Shown here: piece after piece, positions 62,132-64,000 of the stretch | Numbering within the stretch: the first letter of the stretch is position 1 | Layout: every line of letters begins with the position of its first letter | Assembly (NCBI GenBank): GCA_964036275.1 | Contig: CAXIWQ010000181.1 | Location: 1 to 64,000, forward strand | Length of the DNA: 64,000 bases | Source: Litoditis marina | Lineage: Eukaryota; Nematoda; Chromadorea; Rhabditida; Rhabditidae | Direction of reading: 5' to 3' | Notes under the pieces: model-generated | What the model was told of the DNA's origin: nothing | The model's database searches: none | The model's input: the letters and a program-made list of their open reading frames with translations, nothing else | Translations under genes and position numbers: made by a program

Positions 62132-64000
62132 GAAATGTTCTCTGTAACTACAAGGCAAAGAGTCAATAACCGCGTTAATTTGTATTTTGTGGCTGTGCGC
62201 CACAGAATATAAAGTCGTATTATGTTTTTGTAGTTGGAAGCAACAGACTTGATAGCCGTATGATTTTTTTTTTGTAGCTGCAAGTCAAAATGTCAATAAC
62301 CGCGTTAATTCGTCTTTGTGGCTGTGCGCCACAGAATAGATTGTCGTATCAGGTTTTTGTAGCTGGGAGCAACAGACTTGATAGCCGTATAAACTTTTTT
62401 TCTGTAGCTGCAAGGCAAAGAGGTAATAACCGCGTTAATTTGTCTTTTGTGGCTGTGCGCCACAGGATATAAAGTCGTATTAGGTTTTTGTAGCCATGAG
62501 CAACAGACTTGATAGCCGTATAAACTTTTTTCTGTAGCTGCAAGGCAAAGAGTCGATAACCGCGTTATATCGTATTTTGTGGCTGTGTGCCACAGAATAG
62601 ATAGTTGTATTGGGTTTTTTTAGCTGGGAACAACATACTTGATAGCCATATAAACTTTTTTCTGTAGCTGCACGGCAAAGAGTCAATAACCGCGTTAATT
62701 TGTCTTTTGTGGCTGTGCGCCACAGAATATAAAGTCGTATTAGGTTTTTGTAGCTGGGAGCAACAGACTTGATAGCCGTATAAACTTTTTTTCTGTAGCT
62801 GCAAGGCAAAGAGGTAATAACCGCGTTAATTTGTCTTTTGTGGCTGTGCGCCACAGAATATAAAGTCGTATTAGGTTTTTGTAGCTGGGAGCAACAGACT
62901 TGATAGCCGTATGAACTTTTTTCTGTAGCTGCAAGGCAAAGAGTCGATAACCGCGTTATATCGTATTTTGTGGCTGTGTGCCACAGAATAGATAGTTGTA
63001 TTGGGTTTTTCTAGCTGGGAGCAACAGACTTGATAGCCGTATGAACTTTTCTCTGTAGCTGCAAGCCAACAAGTCGATAACCGCGATATTTCGTGTTTTG
63101 TGGCTGTGCGCCACAGAATAGATTGTCGTATCAGGTTTTTGTAGCTGGGAGCAACAGATTTGATAGCCGTATGAAATGTTATCTGTAACTGCGAGGCAAA
63201 GAGTCAATAACCGCGTTAATTCGTTTTTTGTGGCTGTGCGCCACAGAATATGAAGTCGTATTAGGTTTTTGTAGCTGGGAGCAACAGACTTGATAGCCGT
63301 ATGAACTGTTCTCTGTAGCTGCAAGGCAAAGAGTCGATAACCGCGTTAATTCGTATTTTGTGGCTGTGCGCCACAGAATAGATAGTCGTATTAGGTTTTT
63401 TTAGCTGGGAGCAACATACTTGATAGCCGTATAACCTTTTTTCTGTAGCTGCACGGCAAAGAGTCAATAACCGCGTTAATTTGTCTTTTGTGGCTGTGCG
63501 CCACAGAATATAAAGTCGTATTAGGTTTTCGTAGCTGGGAGCAACAGATTTGATAGCCGTATGAAATGTTCTCTGTAACTGCAAGGCAAAGAGTCAATAA
63601 CCGCGTTAATTTGTATTTTGTGGCTGTGCGCCACAGAATATAAAGTCGTATTATGTTTTTGTAGTTGGAAGCAACAGACTTGATAGCCGTATGATTTTTT
63701 TTTTGTAGCTGCAAGTCAAAATGTCAATAACCGCGTTAATTCGTCTTTGTGGCTGTGCGCCACAGAATAGATTGTCGTATTAGGTTTTTGTAGCTGGGAG
63801 CAACAGATTTGATAGCCGTATGAAATGTTCTCTGTAACTGCGAGGCAAAGAGTCAATAACCGCGTTAATTCGTCTTTTGTGGCTGTGCGCCACAGAATAT
63901 ATAGTCGTATTAGGTTTTTGTAGCTGGGAGCAACAGACTTGATAGCCGTATGAACTTTTCTCGGTAGCTGCAAGCCAACAAGTCGATAACCGCGATAATT
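62132..64000 (+). repeat. Mosaic satellite tract at the right edge of the window
   Basis: Short stretches of neighbouring types alternate: about 62132-62340 and 63540-63800 follow the 1,039-bp HOR order, while about 62349-63000 follows the 1,041-bp and 1,692-bp types. No complete HOR is seen before the window ends inside a monomer. Confidence 0.75.

Larger units (their letters stand above)
1065..64000 (+). repeat. Satellite array, 130-bp monomer, about 484 tandem units, continuing past the window
   Basis: Head-to-tail 130-bp units run without interruption or inversion to the last base. Each unit shows the same ordered landmarks: GTCGTATTAGG, TTTTTGTAGCTGGGAGCAAC, TTGATAGCCGTAT, a T-run, CTGTAGCTGCAAGGCAAAG, AATAACCGCGTTAAT and GTGGCTGTGCGCCAC. 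A typical unit has 42% GC, with more T than A and more G than C on the plus strand. Most units are exactly 130 bp; 129- and 131-bp forms come from T-run changes and single-base indels. Marker variants define subtypes, for example GTTGTATTGGG, GTCGTGTTAGGTC, GTAGCCAGGAGC, GTAGCCATGAGC and GTAGCTTTACGG. No gene, intron or inserted element was found in these 62.9 kb. I do not recognise it as a named satellite family. Confidence 0.98.

Noticed and set aside
62290..62472. Single plus-strand open frame of 60 codons
   Set aside because: It lies wholly within ordinary satellite units, has no counterpart in other copies and no sign of coding constraint. It arises by chance where neighbouring variants remove stops.
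1206..63973. Many minus-strand open frames of 60-281 codons with repeated protein-like motifs (MQLQKK, YGYQVCCSQLQKPNTT, ILWRTATK)
   Set aside because: They are three registers of the same 130-bp repeat. Adjacent frames overlap by hundreds of bases, most start at TTG or GTG, they end at the same CCTAATACGAC site, and there is no codon-position bias to the variation that I can see. No known fold or family is recognisable.
1065..64000. CRISPR array
   Set aside because: The units are contiguous 130-bp monomers without unique spacers, and no cas-like gene is present.
1065..64000. Ribosomal intergenic spacer repeat or tandem small-RNA genes
   Set aside because: No rRNA, 5S, tRNA or snRNA sequence or internal promoter pattern (box A and box B) was recognised in the monomer or the flank.
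1065..64000. Telomeric repeat, because TTAGG occurs in every unit
   Set aside because: It occurs once per 130 bp in GTATTAGGTTT and is never in short tandem runs.
1065..64000. CENP-B box or alpha-satellite identity
   Set aside because: The unit is 130 bp, not 171 bp, and no TTCG..GG..A..CGGG type motif is present. The HOR architecture alone does not show that it is centromeric.

Overview
This window is almost entirely one tandem satellite array, and I see no credible gene in it. Positions 1 to about 430 hold a different short tandem repeat (3.4 units of 125-130 bp, with recurring TGACGTCA palindromes). Positions 431-535 are unremarkable single-copy sequence. Positions 536-1064 form a foldback element: two 200-bp arms that I read as perfect inverted copies, around a 129-bp centre. 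From 1065 to the end of the window (about 62.9 kb, roughly 484 units) the sequence is a head-to-tail satellite with a 130-bp monomer. The array runs off the right edge, so its full size is unknown.

The satellite has several layers. (1) Each 130-bp monomer reads as three diverged sub-repeats of 44, 45 and 41 bp, each beginning GTRGCTG, so the monomer looks like an old trimer of a ~43-bp unit. (2) Monomers differ at marker positions, and blocks of 8-18 of them recur as higher-order repeats (HORs). The period changes along the array: 1,433 bp (about 9.5-13.8 kb), 1,952 bp (13.7-18.1 kb), 1,428 bp (21.1-23.5 kb), 1,556 bp (26.2-29.3 kb), 2,336 bp (30.5-34.8 kb), 1,041 bp (52.3-54.5 kb), 1,039 bp (55.1-58.8 kb) and 1,692 bp (58.9-62.1 kb). 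(3) Two larger, very similar duplications lie over this: a ~4.5-kb block in two copies (1.5-10.6 kb) and a 5,195-bp block in three copies (34.9-50.3 kb), the latter with a nested 1,298-bp duplication. The copies differ by single substitutions, T-run length changes, losses or gains of whole monomers, and one illegitimate junction with filler DNA at 25,255-25,270. This is the pattern expected of unequal exchange, conversion and break repair in a young satellite.

The organism is a eukaryote, most probably an invertebrate, but I cannot name it. The reasons are a long non-coding satellite with HOR structure, a long foldback repeat, about 42% GC in the monomer, and CpG near its expected frequency, which argues against a heavily CpG-methylated vertebrate or plant. 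The array could be centromeric, subtelomeric or other heterochromatin; nothing in the sequence decides which. I see no telomere repeat, CENP-B-box-like motif, rRNA, tRNA or transposase.

Many minus-strand reading frames of 60-280 codons stay open, but they follow from the repeat: the minus strand carries few stops, 130 is 1 modulo 3, and most frames would have to start at TTG or GTG. Block boundaries were found by reading and by comparing offsets of shared variants. Treat them as good to about 50 bp.
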